This document shows positions 1 to 9,248 of a stretch of 64,000 bases of DNA, piece by piece (positions within the stretch are counted from its first letter, which is position 1; each line of letters begins with the position of its first letter). The stretch lies in assembly GCF_003438075.1 (NCBI RefSeq), contig NZ_QSTA01000001.1, positions 744,001 through 808,000 on the forward strand. Reading direction: 5' to 3'. Origin of the DNA: Eubacterium sp. OM08-24 (GTDB taxonomy: Bacteria; Bacillota; Clostridia; Oscillospirales; Acutalibacteraceae). The notes beneath the pieces were generated by a model. That model was not told the origin of the DNA. It saw only the letters and a list, made by a program, of their open reading frames with translations, and did no database searches. The translations under genes and the position numbers were made by a program.

Positions 1-886
1 CGCCTCTTGAGAGCGCAGGCTTAAGAATATTAGCCGCATTCATTGTTCCCTCGTTGTCGCCTGTACCTACAAGTGTATGTACCTCATCAATGAAAAGAAT
101 AATGTTTCCGTTTTCCTTAACTTCGGCAACAAGTCCCTTGATACGGCTTTCAAACTGACCTCTGAACTGAGTGCCGGCAACGAGCGACGCAAGGTCAAGT
201 AAATGAATTTCTTTGTTTTTAAGGCGCTGCGGTACATTTCCGTCAGCAATTCTGAGAGCAAGTCCCTCAGCAATAGCGGTTTTACCTACACCGGGTTCAC
301 CGATAAGGCAAGGGTTGTTTTTTGTACGGCGAGAAAGAATTTGAATTACTCTTTCAATCTCTTTATCTCTGCCGATTATATTATCAATTTTGCCCTCTCT
401 CGCTTTTCTTGTAAGATCCTCACAATAAAGATTAAGGTGCTTTCTGTTTTTATCTTTTTTGTCTTTCTTTTTTCCGCCCGATTTTCCCGAGCCGTCTGCT
501 TTATCGTTCTCGCCGTTTTTAGCTCCGAAAATATTATTAAAGAACGCAGGGAAAGTTGGTGCGCCATGAGAAAAATCATCGTCCTCACTGCCCACATCTT
601 CGCCTAATTCGCCCATACTCTCGGCTAAATTATCAGCGCCGAGCTGCTGCATAAGCTGAGAAATGTCGCCATTCTCGCCCATATTTTGCATAAGGGAGTC
701 CATCTGATCCTGCACATTTTCAAGATCATCATCGGAAATACCCATTTTATTTATTAAGTCCTCAACAGGCTTTATGCCCAGTTCTTTTGCGCAAGTAAGG
801 CAATAGCCCTTTGTGGCTTCGTCTTGTGGATTGTTTGTTGAAACAAAAACGACAGCAGGTCGTTTTCCGCATCTGCTACAAAGCAT
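1..886 (-). CDS. ClpE-type ATP-dependent Clp protease ATP-binding subunit (5' part, runs off the window)
   Basis: This is the N-terminal 295 codons of an AAA+ unfoldase; the gene continues beyond base 1. The protein begins with a CxxC zinc-finger-like segment (CSRC at residues 3-6, CLTC near residue 30) as in ClpE, instead of the usual Clp-N repeats. An acidic/Gly/Lys-rich linker follows. Then comes the first AAA module, with Walker A GEPGVGKT and Walker [10 protein letters not shown]. ClpE family members unfold substrates for ClpP during stress. The ATG at 886 has an AAAGGAG site. A likely promoter with a long inverted repeat lies at 963-1004. ClpC is less likely because of the zinc-finger N terminus. 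Confidence 0.85.
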   Translation of the reverse strand, partial: MLCSRCGKRPAVVFVSTNNPQDEATKGYCLTCAKELGIKPVEDLINKMGISDDDLENVQDQMDSLMQNMGENGDISQLMQQLGADNLAESMGELGEDVGSEDDDFSHGAPTFPAFFNNIFGAKNGENDKADGSGKSGGKKKDKKDKNRKHLNLYCEDLTRKAREGKIDNIIGRDKEIERVIQILSRRTKNNPCLIGEPGVGKTAIAEGLALRIADGNVPQRLKNKEIHLLDLASLVAGTQFRGQFESRIKGLVAEVKENGNIILFIDEVHTLVGTGDNEGTMNAANILKPALSRG

Positions 887-962
887 AGTCTGCTCCTTTA
901 TAAATTAATTATTAAAGCGGCATTGCCGCAGTTTAAGCATCATTCAAATTAAACATTTGCTA

Positions 963-1004
963 TTTGATATGATATATAATATACCATATCAAAGATTTTT
1001 TCAA
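963..1004 (-). promoter_or_regulatory. Promoter with overlapping inverted repeat upstream of the ClpE-type gene
   Basis: On the minus strand TTGAAA (999-1004) and TATTAT (976-981) are separated by 17 bases. A 9-bp perfect inverted repeat (TTTGATATG at 963-971, CATATCAAA at 985-993) covers the -10 box and the spacer. This placement is typical of a repressor operator. It does not match the CIRCE consensus and only loosely resembles CtsR boxes, so the regulator is unknown. Confidence 0.55.
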
Positions 1005-1045
1005 TTCTTTTTTGTCGTTTTTATAAAAATTTTAGTAAAAAAGGA

Positions 1046-1654
1046 TTAATACTCACTTTTTTTACTCTTTTTTGCCTTGTCGTTTTTTATTAATAATTTA
1101 TATATTTTTGCATAACGATAAAGCGCATAAAGCATAACAACTGCCGTAATAGAAAGTAAAATATCGTCTATAAGCAGGTTTTCGTAATTGATTACTGCTT
1201 TTAAAAATACAATTACACATACGGCAAAATAGAAAACAATAGTTGCAAGTTTGCCGAACCATTCGGCTGCCGGCGGTGTGATTTTGCGCTTTAAAAGCGA
1301 TACTCCGCCAATGAGCATTGCCACATCTTTTGCTATTAATATTACAAGTATAGGTATTACATTCGGCGCATAAAAAGCCATACAAAGCATTACGGAGATT
1401 AATGTAATTTTGTCTGCGATTGGGTCTAATAATTTGCCAAGCTGGGTAACCTGATTTAAGCGCCTTGCAAAAAAACCGTCAAGACAGTCTGAAATTCCGG
1501 ATAATCCAATGCAAATTGCCGACGCCAAATATTTTTCATTTAAAAATAAAACGACAAAAGGTACGACAAGTACAAACCTCAGATATGTAAGCAGGTTTGG
1601 TACTGTCCATAAATCTGATTTTTGCTTGATTATCATTTTGTTTTCTTTGTCCAT
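1046..1654 (-). CDS. pgsA: CDP-diacylglycerol--glycerol-3-phosphate 3-phosphatidyltransferase
   Basis: It makes phosphatidylglycerophosphate from CDP-diacylglycerol and glycerol-3-phosphate in the membrane, the first committed step to phosphatidylglycerol and cardiolipin. The diagnostic CDP-alcohol phosphatidyltransferase motif D-x2-DG-x2-AR-x8-G-x3-D-x3-D is complete (DCLDGFFARR, then GKLLDPIAD). Several hydrophobic helices flank it, and the tail is Lys-rich and cytoplasmic. Length (about 202 aa) fits the family. I chose the ATG at 1654 because the AGGGGA site lies 7 bases upstream; an ATG two codons earlier abuts that site. It follows cvpA closely on the same strand. Confidence 0.9.
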   Translation of the reverse strand: MDKENKMIIKQKSDLWTVPNLLTYLRFVLVVPFVVLFLNEKYLASAICIGLSGISDCLDGFFARRLNQVTQLGKLLDPIADKITLISVMLCMAFYAPNVIPILVILIAKDVAMLIGGVSLLKRKITPPAAEWFGKLATIVFYFAVCVIVFLKAVINYENLLIDDILLSITAVVMLYALYRYAKIYKLLIKNDKAKKSKKSEY

Positions 1655-1670
1655 TTTCATTCCCCTTTAT

Positions 1671-2336
1671 TCAGCGTTTGAAAATTGAAAAAGCAACTCC
1701 GCTTATTCCTTCATTAAGTGCAGCAGTTGAATTTGTCCAATCCATAATAACGGCAAGCACCATAAGAAAAATTGTAGCCAGAAGCACACCCTCAACAGCG
1801 CCGAAAACTCCGCCTAAAATTCTGTTTATAGGGCTGATTACAGGCAAATCGAAAACTTTATTTACAAGCCTTATAATGAGCTTAAAAACTATTAAAAGCA
1901 ATATAAACATTATTATGGCTATAAAAAACGAGAATATTCCCGTTACGATTGGCTTTACAAAACTGTCGGTAACCTGCACTGCCGTTAAATTTGACGAGGT
2001 TGTTTTTCCCGCAAAGCAGTCAATAAGCCTTTGCTCGTCAAAGCCAAAAATGTTGCAAAAAAATGTAACAATTTCCGAAACCCAAGACGGCAAATCACCG
2101 AGAGCGCTGTTTACAGATATTTCTGTATTTGTTACTGCTGTACTCAATTCTTTTATTAAATTATTTCGGATAAAAGCATTAAATATCCAGCCTGCGATTG
2201 CGCCCGATAAAAGATTTGAGAGAATATAAGACGCAACAAGCGCAGCAATATTCATAATAGATTTTGCTAAACCTCTTACTGCACCACTAATGATAAAGAT
2301 AATTATAACAGCAAGAAAAATTATGTCAAGTACCAT
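1671..2336 (-). CDS. CvpA family membrane protein
   Basis: A 221-aa protein with an N-terminal hydrophobic segment, the CvpA-like GAVRGLAKSI turn after helix 1, and three further hydrophobic segments near residues 25-50, 130-160 and 180-205. CvpA proteins are inner-membrane proteins linked in proteobacteria to colicin V production and bile or envelope tolerance. Their biochemical role is not settled. A soluble loop of about 70 residues, unusually long, separates helices 2 and 3. It sits between the DUF5711-like gene and pgsA with gaps of about 12-16 bases, so co-transcription is likely. Confidence 0.75.
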   Translation of the reverse strand: MVLDIIFLAVIIIFIISGAVRGLAKSIMNIAALVASYILSNLLSGAIAGWIFNAFIRNNLIKELSTAVTNTEISVNSALGDLPSWVSEIVTFFCNIFGFDEQRLIDCFAGKTTSSNLTAVQVTDSFVKPIVTGIFSFFIAIIMFILLLIVFKLIIRLVNKVFDLPVISPINRILGGVFGAVEGVLLATIFLMVLAVIMDWTNSTAALNEGISGVAFSIFKR

Positions 2337-2348
2337 ATTCTCCCCTCA

Positions 2349-3701
2349 TTAAGCATTATCTTTTGTAGAAACGCTGTCTGTTGCTTTCTGACTATTGTTG
2401 TTAAGCTCTAAAAATCTAATCTGATTTACACTGAGAACATAGGCTGTTGTGTCCGAAGAAAGGATAATGCGCTTTGAACCTGCACCTGTTTCGGTTTCAA
2501 ATACCTTATCGCCATTTGTATTGTAAACATTCGCTACATTTGAGTCAAGCAGGGCGATTTTATCCTTGTAAACAGAAATAGAGTCTGCTCGGCTGTCGGT
2601 ATCAACCTTTGATTTTTGAGAGCCGTTTGAATCATAAGTAAAGACCGAGCAGCTTCCGCCGTCGCCGCTTCTTGAAAGTGCAACATAGTAAGTTGAAGTA
2701 TCCATATTAAAGAAATAGTTTGAAAGCGTCATTGAATCATAAGAATTTGTAATAAAATTCTCATCGCCCTTTTTTACAACATAAGATGCGGCATTGCCTA
2801 CAAGGGCAATTCTGTTGTCGGTAATAAATTTTGAGGCAATAATAACATCGCCCTCAATATTCACAACCTGCTCAGGCTCTTCCTTTGAAAAGTCGAGAAT
2901 ATAAACGGCTGATACAACCTTACCGTTTACTGTTGACAAGCCTGTTACCGCACAAGCTGTGCCGTTGCTGTTGAGTGTTACAGATGTTATATAATATTCC
3001 GAAAAAGAATATTTGTATATTCTGTTGTTGTCTTTATTAAATACAAGCAAACTTGAAAGATAGCCGTTACCCTCGGTAACGATTGCATACACGCCGTTTG
3101 ACGCTATGTCTGCCGTATAAATATCGTCGTCGGTATTTGATGAAAACAACTGCTTATCAAGTGAATTTACCTCATAGCCTTTTCCGCCGAGGTCATATGT
3201 AAGAAACATATTTTTATTGCTGACAAGAATAGGCTTTGAATATTTAAGCTGCGTACTGAATATATCACTTCCCGATGAATTTAAAGTGACAAACGAAGTA
3301 TCTGACGAATAAGCAATGTGACCGTCTGAAAGCACAAAATTGTTTGAGTTTACCTCAGTGCCTGTTATGGCAACAGGATAGCCGTTGCCAGCGTTTCCAA
3401 GCACATCATATGTCCACCAATTCGCAATGCTTTCGGGCGAAAGTCTGTCCCTGTTGGCAAAGGCAAACACCACAAGCCCTGCCGCCAGCGCAATACACAC
3501 GCAGACTATTATTTTTTTAACTGCCTGAGGCGACATTTCGGTTTTTTCAAGCTCGTAGTCCTCAAGCGGTACATCTTCATAGCTTATAACATTACGGTCG
3601 GTTTTCTTCGCCTTTGTTTCGGCAAAGCGATGACCTTTTGATTTTGTTTTAGTTTTAGAATTGTTTTTAGATTTAGATTTATCAAATTTACCGGAAAACA
3701 T
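2349..3701 (-). CDS. DUF5711-like single-pass membrane protein with predicted beta-propeller ectodomain
   Basis: The 450-aa protein has a Lys/Ser-rich basic N terminus (residues 1-35), one transmembrane helix near residues 62-82 (KKIIVCVCIALAAGLVVFAF) and a large extracytoplasmic region. That region consists of repeated short beta-strand-like units with recurring SDG, DSNG and SNG turns, as in WD40/PQQ-like propellers. It resembles the DUF5711 family common in Ruminococcaceae; that assignment is from memory. Function is unknown. Start ATG at 3701 has AAGGAG nine bases upstream. It lies in the truA-cvpA-pgsA run. Confidence 0.6.
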   Translation of the reverse strand: MFSGKFDKSKSKNNSKTKTKSKGHRFAETKAKKTDRNVISYEDVPLEDYELEKTEMSPQAVKKIIVCVCIALAAGLVVFAFANRDRLSPESIANWWTYDVLGNAGNGYPVAITGTEVNSNNFVLSDGHIAYSSDTSFVTLNSSGSDIFSTQLKYSKPILVSNKNMFLTYDLGGKGYEVNSLDKQLFSSNTDDDIYTADIASNGVYAIVTEGNGYLSSLLVFNKDNNRIYKYSFSEYYITSVTLNSNGTACAVTGLSTVNGKVVSAVYILDFSKEEPEQVVNIEGDVIIASKFITDNRIALVGNAASYVVKKGDENFITNSYDSMTLSNYFFNMDTSTYYVALSRSGDGGSCSVFTYDSNGSQKSKVDTDSRADSISVYKDKIALLDSNVANVYNTNGDKVFETETGAGSKRIILSSDTTAYVLSVNQIRFLELNNNSQKATDSVSTKDNA

Positions 3702-3731
3702 TTCTGTTCACTCCTTCAGGTAAATAACCCC

Positions 3732-4499
3732 TTAATCGTAATTAACCCTGTTAAGATACAGACCACAGGGCTGTGCTGTCGGGCCTGCAAATTTTCTGTT
3801 CTTTTTTTCAATTATACCCGTAATTCCGTCAACAGGTATCTTCCCCTGCTGCACTCTTAAAAGAGTGCCAACCATAATCCTTACCATATTATAAAGAAAT
3901 CCGTCAGCCTCTACCTTCATAGTTACAAGGTTACCATCTCTCGTAACCGAAAAGGCTTTTACTGTGCGTGTCATATCCCCTTTTTCCCGGCTGTCAAGTG
4001 TGCAAAAAGAGGTAAAATCATGAGTACCCACATAAGCCTGAGCCGCTTTGTTAAGCATTTGCTCATCAAGCTTATATCTGTAATGAAGTGCGTATCCGTC
4101 AAGAAAAGGATTGCGCACCTCTGTATTCCATATTTTATAAATATATTCCTTGCTTGTGCAGCTGTACCTTGCGTGAAAATCAATATCGACCTCTTCACAA
4201 TCAAGAACGGCTATGCTGAGCGGCAACCAACGGTTAAGCGCTGCCTTTAATCTCACATCGGCGATAGGATGAGTTGTTTTAAGACTTATGCAATACATAT
4301 TTGCGTGAACTCCGCTGTCTGTCCGGCTGCAGCCTTTCAAATCGAAATCGCTGCCTATTATCTTGGACAAGGCATTTTGAAAAGCCTCCTGAACAGTCAT
4401 AGCGTTGTTTTGAATTTGCCAGCCATGGAACCGCCTGCCGTCATATGAAATTGTAAGTTTAAAATTCCTTAAAGCGCCGCCGGAATCAATATGTTGCAT
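3732..4499 (-). CDS. truA: tRNA pseudouridine(38-40) synthase TruA
   Basis: TruA isomerises uridines 38-40 in the tRNA anticodon stem to pseudouridine. The catalytic aspartate lies in GCSRTDSGVHA (Asp about 61 from the chosen start), preceded by the family N terminus KLTISYDGRRFHGWQ. The C-terminal NMVRIMVGTL segment is also typical. I start at ATG 4499, which has GGAG seven bases upstream; a TTG at 4514 would also be in frame. Either way the start lies inside the 3' end of ecfT (31-bp overlap), suggesting translational coupling with the ECF transporter genes. Confidence 0.92.
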   Translation of the reverse strand: MQHIDSGGALRNFKLTISYDGRRFHGWQIQNNAMTVQEAFQNALSKIIGSDFDLKGCSRTDSGVHANMYCISLKTTHPIADVRLKAALNRWLPLSIAVLDCEEVDIDFHARYSCTSKEYIYKIWNTEVRNPFLDGYALHYRYKLDEQMLNKAAQAYVGTHDFTSFCTLDSREKGDMTRTVKAFSVTRDGNLVTMKVEADGFLYNMVRIMVGTLLRVQQGKIPVDGITGIIEKKNRKFAGPTAQPCGLYLNRVNYD

Positions 4500-5281
4500 A
4501 AAACCACTCCGCAAATTACAAATCCTACTGTTACCATAGAAACAACATCTCGCTTAGCCATATGAATACTTTTCATTCTTGTTCTGCCCTCTCCGCCGTG
4601 ATAGCAGCGACACTCCATAGCTGTGGCAAGGTCATATGCTCTTCTGAAAGACGATACAAACAAAGGCACAAGAATAGGAATCAAGGCTTTTACTCGTGTT
4701 ATCACATTTCCTGCCTCAAGGTCTGCACCTCTCGCCTTCTGCGCCTGCATAATTTTGTCGGTTTCTTCAAGTAAAGTCGGCACAAATCTTAGCGCAAGCG
4801 ACATCATCATAGCGATTTCGTGAACAGGAACGTGAATTTTATTAAGCGGTTTCATCAATCTTTCGATTGCGTCTGTAAGCTCTGTGGGAGATGTTGTAAA
4901 GGTGAGTGCAGAGCTTGCAAGTATAAGGCAGATAATTCGTACCGTTACAAATACGGAACGGTTTATTCCGTTAATTGTAATCTTGATTATTCCCCACTGC
5001 CATATGGGATCTCCCGTACCGTAAAAAAGATTGAGTACGGAAGTTACTATTACTATAAAAATAATAATTTTTAAACTTTTAAAATAAAACTTTGCAGGTA
5101 CTCCGCTCATTGCCACTATTGCCGCTGTTGACGCCGCAACAAGAGCAAGCGCCGCATAGTTAAATGTGCAGAACACTAACACCAGAAAAGCAACAAGCAT
5201 AATGATTTTTGCTCGTGGGTCAAGCCTGTGAATAAGGCTTTTTGCAGGAAAATACTGTCCGAAAGCTACATCTCTTACCAT
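4469..5281 (-). CDS. ecfT: Energy-coupling factor transporter transmembrane protein EcfT
   Basis: EcfT is the membrane scaffold that couples ATP hydrolysis by EcfA1/A2 to vitamin or metal uptake by interchangeable S components. The 270-aa protein has multiple hydrophobic segments and the C-terminal coupling helix with QKARGAD. The second coupling motif appears as ECRCYHGGEGRTRM. ATG at 5281 follows AAGGAGG. It overlaps ecfA2 by 7 bases and truA by 31. No S-component gene is in the window, so this is probably the shared (group II) module serving several unlinked S components. Confidence 0.93.
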   Translation of the reverse strand: MVRDVAFGQYFPAKSLIHRLDPRAKIIMLVAFLVLVFCTFNYAALALVAASTAAIVAMSGVPAKFYFKSLKIIIFIVIVTSVLNLFYGTGDPIWQWGIIKITINGINRSVFVTVRIICLILASSALTFTTSPTELTDAIERLMKPLNKIHVPVHEIAMMMSLALRFVPTLLEETDKIMQAQKARGADLEAGNVITRVKALIPILVPLFVSSFRRAYDLATAMECRCYHGGEGRTRMKSIHMAKRDVVSMVTVGFVICGVVLCNILIPAAL

Positions 5282-6141
5282 TGTTTTTCCTCCTTTTTTA
5301 TAAGAGGAAGAAGGTAATTAACCGCTGCATCAACAGTCAGTATGCCCTCGGGCACATCTACTCCCCTTTTTCTGAGCTGTGACATTATCTTTGTTATCTG
5401 CGGAATACGCAGGCCGATTTTTTCAAGCTCGTCACCTCTTGCAAAAATCTTTTGGGTTTCGTCAAACATAACAAGCTGCGATTTATTCATAACCACAATT
5501 CTGTCTGCCACACGAGCAATGTCCTCCATACTGTGAGAAACAAGCAAAACTGTGTTTTGTCTTTCCTTATGATAGCGGATTATCTGGCTTAAAAGCACAT
5601 CTCTGCCCATTGGGTCAAGTCCTGCCGTCGGCTCGTCAAGCACAAGCACATCGGGATCCATTGCAATTACGCCTGCAATGGCGGCTCTTCGCTTTTCTCC
5701 GCCCGATAAATCAAACGGTGACTTGTCCAAAAGCTCGTCCTTTAGTCCTGTAAATCTCGCCGCTCTTCGTACTTCCTTATCAATTTCTTCTGCCGAAAGT
5801 CCTTTATTGGTTGGGCCGAAAGCAATATCCTTATAAACGGTTTCCTCAAAAAGCTGATATTCGGGATACTGAAAAACCATACCGACTTTAAAGCGGATTT
5901 TACGAATTTCCTTTGGCTTGTCCCATATATCCACACCGTCAAGCAAAACCTGTCCGCTTGTAGGTTTCATAAGTCCGTTAAGCATCTGCACAAGGGTTGA
6001 CTTGCCCGAACCCGTATGACCGATAATGCCGATAAGCTCGCCTTTATTTACAGAAAAGCTGACATCGTTTACCGCCTTTTTTTCAAAAGGAGTGCCTGTG
6101 CCATAGGTGTAGCAAACATTCTTTAGCTCAAGAATACTCAT
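5275..6141 (-). CDS. ecfA2: Energy-coupling factor ABC transporter ATP-binding protein EcfA2
   Basis: This is the second ATPase of the ECF module. It carries Walker [11 protein letters not shown]-loop [13 protein letters not shown], signature LSGGEKR and Walker [14 protein letters not shown], followed by the H-loop SHSMED. About 288 aa. I start at ATG 6141, whose ATGA overlaps the ecfA1 stop codon and which has GGAGGTG six bases upstream. An in-frame ATG ten codons earlier (6171) lacks a good site. The 4-bp overlap points to tight stoichiometric coupling with EcfA1. Confidence 0.93.
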   Translation of the reverse strand: MSILELKNVCYTYGTGTPFEKKAVNDVSFSVNKGELIGIIGHTGSGKSTLVQMLNGLMKPTSGQVLLDGVDIWDKPKEIRKIRFKVGMVFQYPEYQLFEETVYKDIAFGPTNKGLSAEEIDKEVRRAARFTGLKDELLDKSPFDLSGGEKRRAAIAGVIAMDPDVLVLDEPTAGLDPMGRDVLLSQIIRYHKERQNTVLLVSHSMEDIARVADRIVVMNKSQLVMFDETQKIFARGDELEKIGLRIPQITKIMSQLRKRGVDVPEGILTVDAAVNYLLPLIKKEEKQW

Positions 6142-6983
6142 TTCAGCACCTCCATAAGCAAATCGACACATTCGTCACTGTCAAGCGGCATTTTGTCAAT
6201 TTTCGCACCGCAGCCGATAAGTCGGTAGACAAGTTCTGTTGCCTGCGGAACATCAAGCCTATGCTTTTTCAAAAGCTCTACCTGAGAGAATACCTTGTCG
6301 GGTGTACCCTCGGTAAGTACCTTGCCGCTGTCCATTACAATTACTCTGTCGGCAAGTACCGCCTCGTCCATATAATGAGTAATGAGCACAACGGTAATGC
6401 CCTTTTCTTTATTCAATTTTAAGAGTGTAGACATAACCTCTTCTCTGCCGTTTGGGTCGAGCATAGCGGTAGGCTCGTCAAGCACAATGCAGTCGGGCTG
6501 CATAGCAAGTATGCCTGCTATGGCAACTCTTTGCTTTTGTCCACCCGAAAGCTTGTACGGAGCGTCTTTTCTGAACTCATACATACCCACCGCTTTGAGT
6601 GCGTCATCTACTCGCTGTCTGATTTCAGACGGCTCAACACCGAGGTTTTCAGGGCCGAAAGCAACATCTTCTTCGACAACGCTTGCAACAAGCTGGTTGT
6701 CCGGATTTTGCAGCACAAGTCCAACCTTTTTGCGAATGTCGAGGGTTTTGTCCTCATCTGCTGTGTCGTCACCGTCTATAAATACCTTTCCGCTGTCGGG
6801 TACAATCATAGCGTTGAGGTGTTTGGCAACGGTTGACTTTCCGCATCCGTTATGACCAAGCAAAGCGACAAACTCGCCCTTTTCTATATCCATAGAAACA
6901 CCATCAACGGCATTTTTTGCAGGCTGTACCTCTTCCTCAGACATATACGAAAAAGCTATATTTTGAATAGAGATAAACTTCAT
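6138..6983 (-). CDS. ecfA1: Energy-coupling factor ABC transporter ATP-binding protein EcfA1
   Basis: This is the first ATPase of the ECF module, 281 aa. Walker A is GHNGCGKST, the Q-loop region LQNPDNQLV, the signature LSGGQKQR, and Walker [14 protein letters not shown] with the H-loop THYMDEA. A C-terminal tail of about 60 residues is typical of EcfA proteins. A GGGAG site precedes ATG 6983, which begins three bases after the upstream methyltransferase stop. EcfA1, EcfA2 and EcfT follow in the standard Firmicutes order. Confidence 0.93.
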   Translation of the reverse strand: MKFISIQNIAFSYMSEEEVQPAKNAVDGVSMDIEKGEFVALLGHNGCGKSTVAKHLNAMIVPDSGKVFIDGDDTADEDKTLDIRKKVGLVLQNPDNQLVASVVEEDVAFGPENLGVEPSEIRQRVDDALKAVGMYEFRKDAPYKLSGGQKQRVAIAGILAMQPDCIVLDEPTAMLDPNGREEVMSTLLKLNKEKGITVVLITHYMDEAVLADRVIVMDSGKVLTEGTPDKVFSQVELLKKHRLDVPQATELVYRLIGCGAKIDKMPLDSDECVDLLMEVLK

Positions 6984-6986
6984 TAA

Positions 6987-7850
6987 TTACTTCTCCCAGA
7001 TAGCTGTTGAGCCACATGGCAAAACAAGTCCTGTATCGGTTACAGGAAGTCCGATTTCACTGCTTGAAACCTTACCTCCGAATTTTGTTTTAAGTAAAAC
7101 ACCAAGTAAATATTCCATAACGGCAGGCGAAAGACCTGTTGTGTAGGAATTAAGAATAAAGAAAGTAGGGTCATCTGACATAACCTGTCGGCAAAGCTCA
7201 ACTAAAGGATACAGCTGTTCCTCAAGTTTCCATACCTCGCCGCCGGGGCCTCTGCCGTAAGAAGGCGGATCCATAATAATGCCGTCATAGCGATTGCCTC
7301 TTCTGATTTCTCGCTGAACAAACTTTGCACAATCGTCAACAAGCCATCTTACAGGCTTGTCGGCAATACCGCTTGATACCGCATTTTCTTTTGCCCACTG
7401 TACCATACCTTTTGAAGCGTCTACATGGCACACGTTTGCGCCTGCATTCATACAGGCAAGTGTTGCACATCCTGTGTAGCCAAAGAGGTTGAGGATTTTA
7501 AGCGGTCTGCCTTCTTTTTTTATTTTATCGGCGGCAAAGTCCCAATTTACTGCCTGTTCGGGGAAAACACCTGTGTGCTTAAACCCCATCGGCTTAATGT
7601 TAAATGTAAGACTGCCGTAATTTATACTCCACTGCGCAGGGATTTTTTTGTACTGCTCCCAACTGCCGCCGCCCTTATTGCTGCGGTGATAACGGGCATG
7701 AGCCGAATACCAAAGCGGATTTTTCTTTTCGGTTGACCAGATTATTTGCGGATCGGGACGAATTAAAATAATATTGCCCCAACGCTCAAGTCGCTCTCCG
7801 TCAGAAGCGTCAATAAGCTCATAATCCTTCCAATTTTCAGATAAACGCAT
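6987..7850 (-). CDS. RlmI/RlmK-like class I SAM-dependent RNA methyltransferase
   Basis: A 287-aa Rossmann-fold methyltransferase. SAM-binding motif I is LNLFGYTGCATLA, followed by the acidic HVDASKG strand. The substrate-side motif is DPPSYGRGPGG, as in the C-terminal domain of the 23S rRNA methyltransferases RlmI and RlmK. The N-terminal PUA domain of RlmI (about 396 aa) is missing; a short beta-rich N-terminal region with WGNIILIRPDPQIIW replaces it. The precise target base cannot be read from sequence. Its ATG overlaps the glmM stop as TAATG, so it is translationally coupled. Confidence 0.8.
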   Translation of the reverse strand: MRLSENWKDYELIDASDGERLERWGNIILIRPDPQIIWSTEKKNPLWYSAHARYHRSNKGGGSWEQYKKIPAQWSINYGSLTFNIKPMGFKHTGVFPEQAVNWDFAADKIKKEGRPLKILNLFGYTGCATLACMNAGANVCHVDASKGMVQWAKENAVSSGIADKPVRWLVDDCAKFVQREIRRGNRYDGIIMDPPSYGRGPGGEVWKLEEQLYPLVELCRQVMSDDPTFFILNSYTTGLSPAVMEYLLGVLLKTKFGGKVSSSEIGLPVTDTGLVLPCGSTAIWEK

Positions 7851-9199
7851 TATGCCAATCTTTCCCTTACTACCTGTGCTGCCTCTTCTGCAAGAGTCTG
7901 AATCTGCTCAGGATTTTCGCCCTCAAGCATAACTCTTACGAGTGGTTCTGTGCCCGATACACGAACTAAAATTCTGCCTGTATCGCCGAGAATTTCTGTT
8001 ACACGATTAATTTCAGCTTTAACTTCCTTGTCTGTGTAGAAAGAAAGTTTGCCCTCGTTGCTTACCTTTACATTAATAAGCACCTGTGGATAACGCTCCA
8101 TAATCTTTGCAAGGTCGCTGAGCTTTTCGCCTGTGCGTTTCATAATTGAAAGCACCATTGCGCCTGAAAGCTCGCCGTCGCCTGTTGTGGAGTGGTCAAG
8201 GAAAATAATGTGTCCGCTCTGCTCACCGCCGATATTGTAGCCGTTCTGGAGCATTGACTCAAGCACATAACGGTCGCCGACCTTTGTTGAAACAAAGTCA
8301 ATACCGTTAGCCTCGCAGAATTTAGAAAATCCCATATTTGTCATAACAGTGCCAACTGCTGTGTTCTTCTTGAGCTTGCCGTTCTTCTTCATATCGTTTG
8401 CGCAAATGGCAATGAGGAAGTCGCCGTCAACAAGGTTGCCGTTTTCATCAACAGCAAGGCAGCGATCAGCGTCACCGTCAAAAGCAAGACCTGCACTGAG
8501 CTTATTTTTGCGTACATATTCCTGTAATTTCTTAGTATGAGTAGAGCCGCAGTCCTTGTTAATATTAATTCCGTCCGGCTCGTCAAAGAGCATATGAACC
8601 TTTACTCCGAGCTTTGTAAAGAGCTTTTCGGCGGTTCTTGAAGATGAACCGTTAGAGCAGTCGAGAGCAACCTCCATACCGCTTAAATCTTCGCCGACAG
8701 CCTCTGCAACATGATTAATGTAATCATCGACAGCCGAGTCAAGCGCAGCTACTCTGCCGATTTCGCCGTCCTTTGCTGTTGCATACGGAACTGCATGGTC
8801 AAGTACAATTTCTTCAATTCTGTTTTCAAGGTCATCAGGGAGTTTATATCCCTCTGAACTGAAAATTTTGATTCCGTTAAATTCAAACGGGTTGTGAGAT
8901 GCAGAAATCATTACACCTGCGTCTGCATTGTATTTCTTTACAAGGTAAGCAACGGCAGGAGTAGGAACTACACCCAAAAGTTTAACATTTGCGCCTACCG
9001 AGCAAAGGCCTGCAATAAGTGCGCCCTCAAGCATATCGCCCGAAAGTCTTGTGTCTTTACCGATAAGAATTGTTGGGTGCTTAACCTCGTCATTTACAAG
9101 CACCATAGCTGCCGCTCTGCCTATATTCATTGCAAGCTCGGCTGTAAGCTCTGTATTAGCTACACCTCTTGCGCCGTCTGTACCAAAAAGTCTGCCCAT
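7850..9199 (-). CDS. glmM: Phosphoglucosamine mutase
   Basis: GlmM converts glucosamine-6-phosphate to glucosamine-1-phosphate, feeding UDP-GlcNAc for peptidoglycan. The phosphorylated serine lies in MISASHNPFEFNGIK (Ser101), the metal loop is DGDADR, and the phosphate-binding loop is RVSGTEPLVRVM near the C terminus. Length (449 aa) is standard. ATG 9199 has GGAGG upstream. It lies 49 bases downstream of ruvB on the same strand. Confidence 0.96.
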   Translation of the reverse strand: MGRLFGTDGARGVANTELTAELAMNIGRAAAMVLVNDEVKHPTILIGKDTRLSGDMLEGALIAGLCSVGANVKLLGVVPTPAVAYLVKKYNADAGVMISASHNPFEFNGIKIFSSEGYKLPDDLENRIEEIVLDHAVPYATAKDGEIGRVAALDSAVDDYINHVAEAVGEDLSGMEVALDCSNGSSSRTAEKLFTKLGVKVHMLFDEPDGININKDCGSTHTKKLQEYVRKNKLSAGLAFDGDADRCLAVDENGNLVDGDFLIAICANDMKKNGKLKKNTAVGTVMTNMGFSKFCEANGIDFVSTKVGDRYVLESMLQNGYNIGGEQSGHIIFLDHSTTGDGELSGAMVLSIMKRTGEKLSDLAKIMERYPQVLINVKVSNEGKLSFYTDKEVKAEINRVTEILGDTGRILVRVSGTEPLVRVMLEGENPEQIQTLAEEAAQVVRERLA

Positions 9200-9248
9200 A
9201 ATTGTTTTTCCTCCAAGTTTTGTGTTTTAGATTATGATTATTTTATAT

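Noticed and set aside
203..607. A 134-codon plus-strand frame at the left edge
   Set aside because: It is the antisense shadow of the ClpE-type gene, whose zinc finger and Walker motifs are unmistakable.
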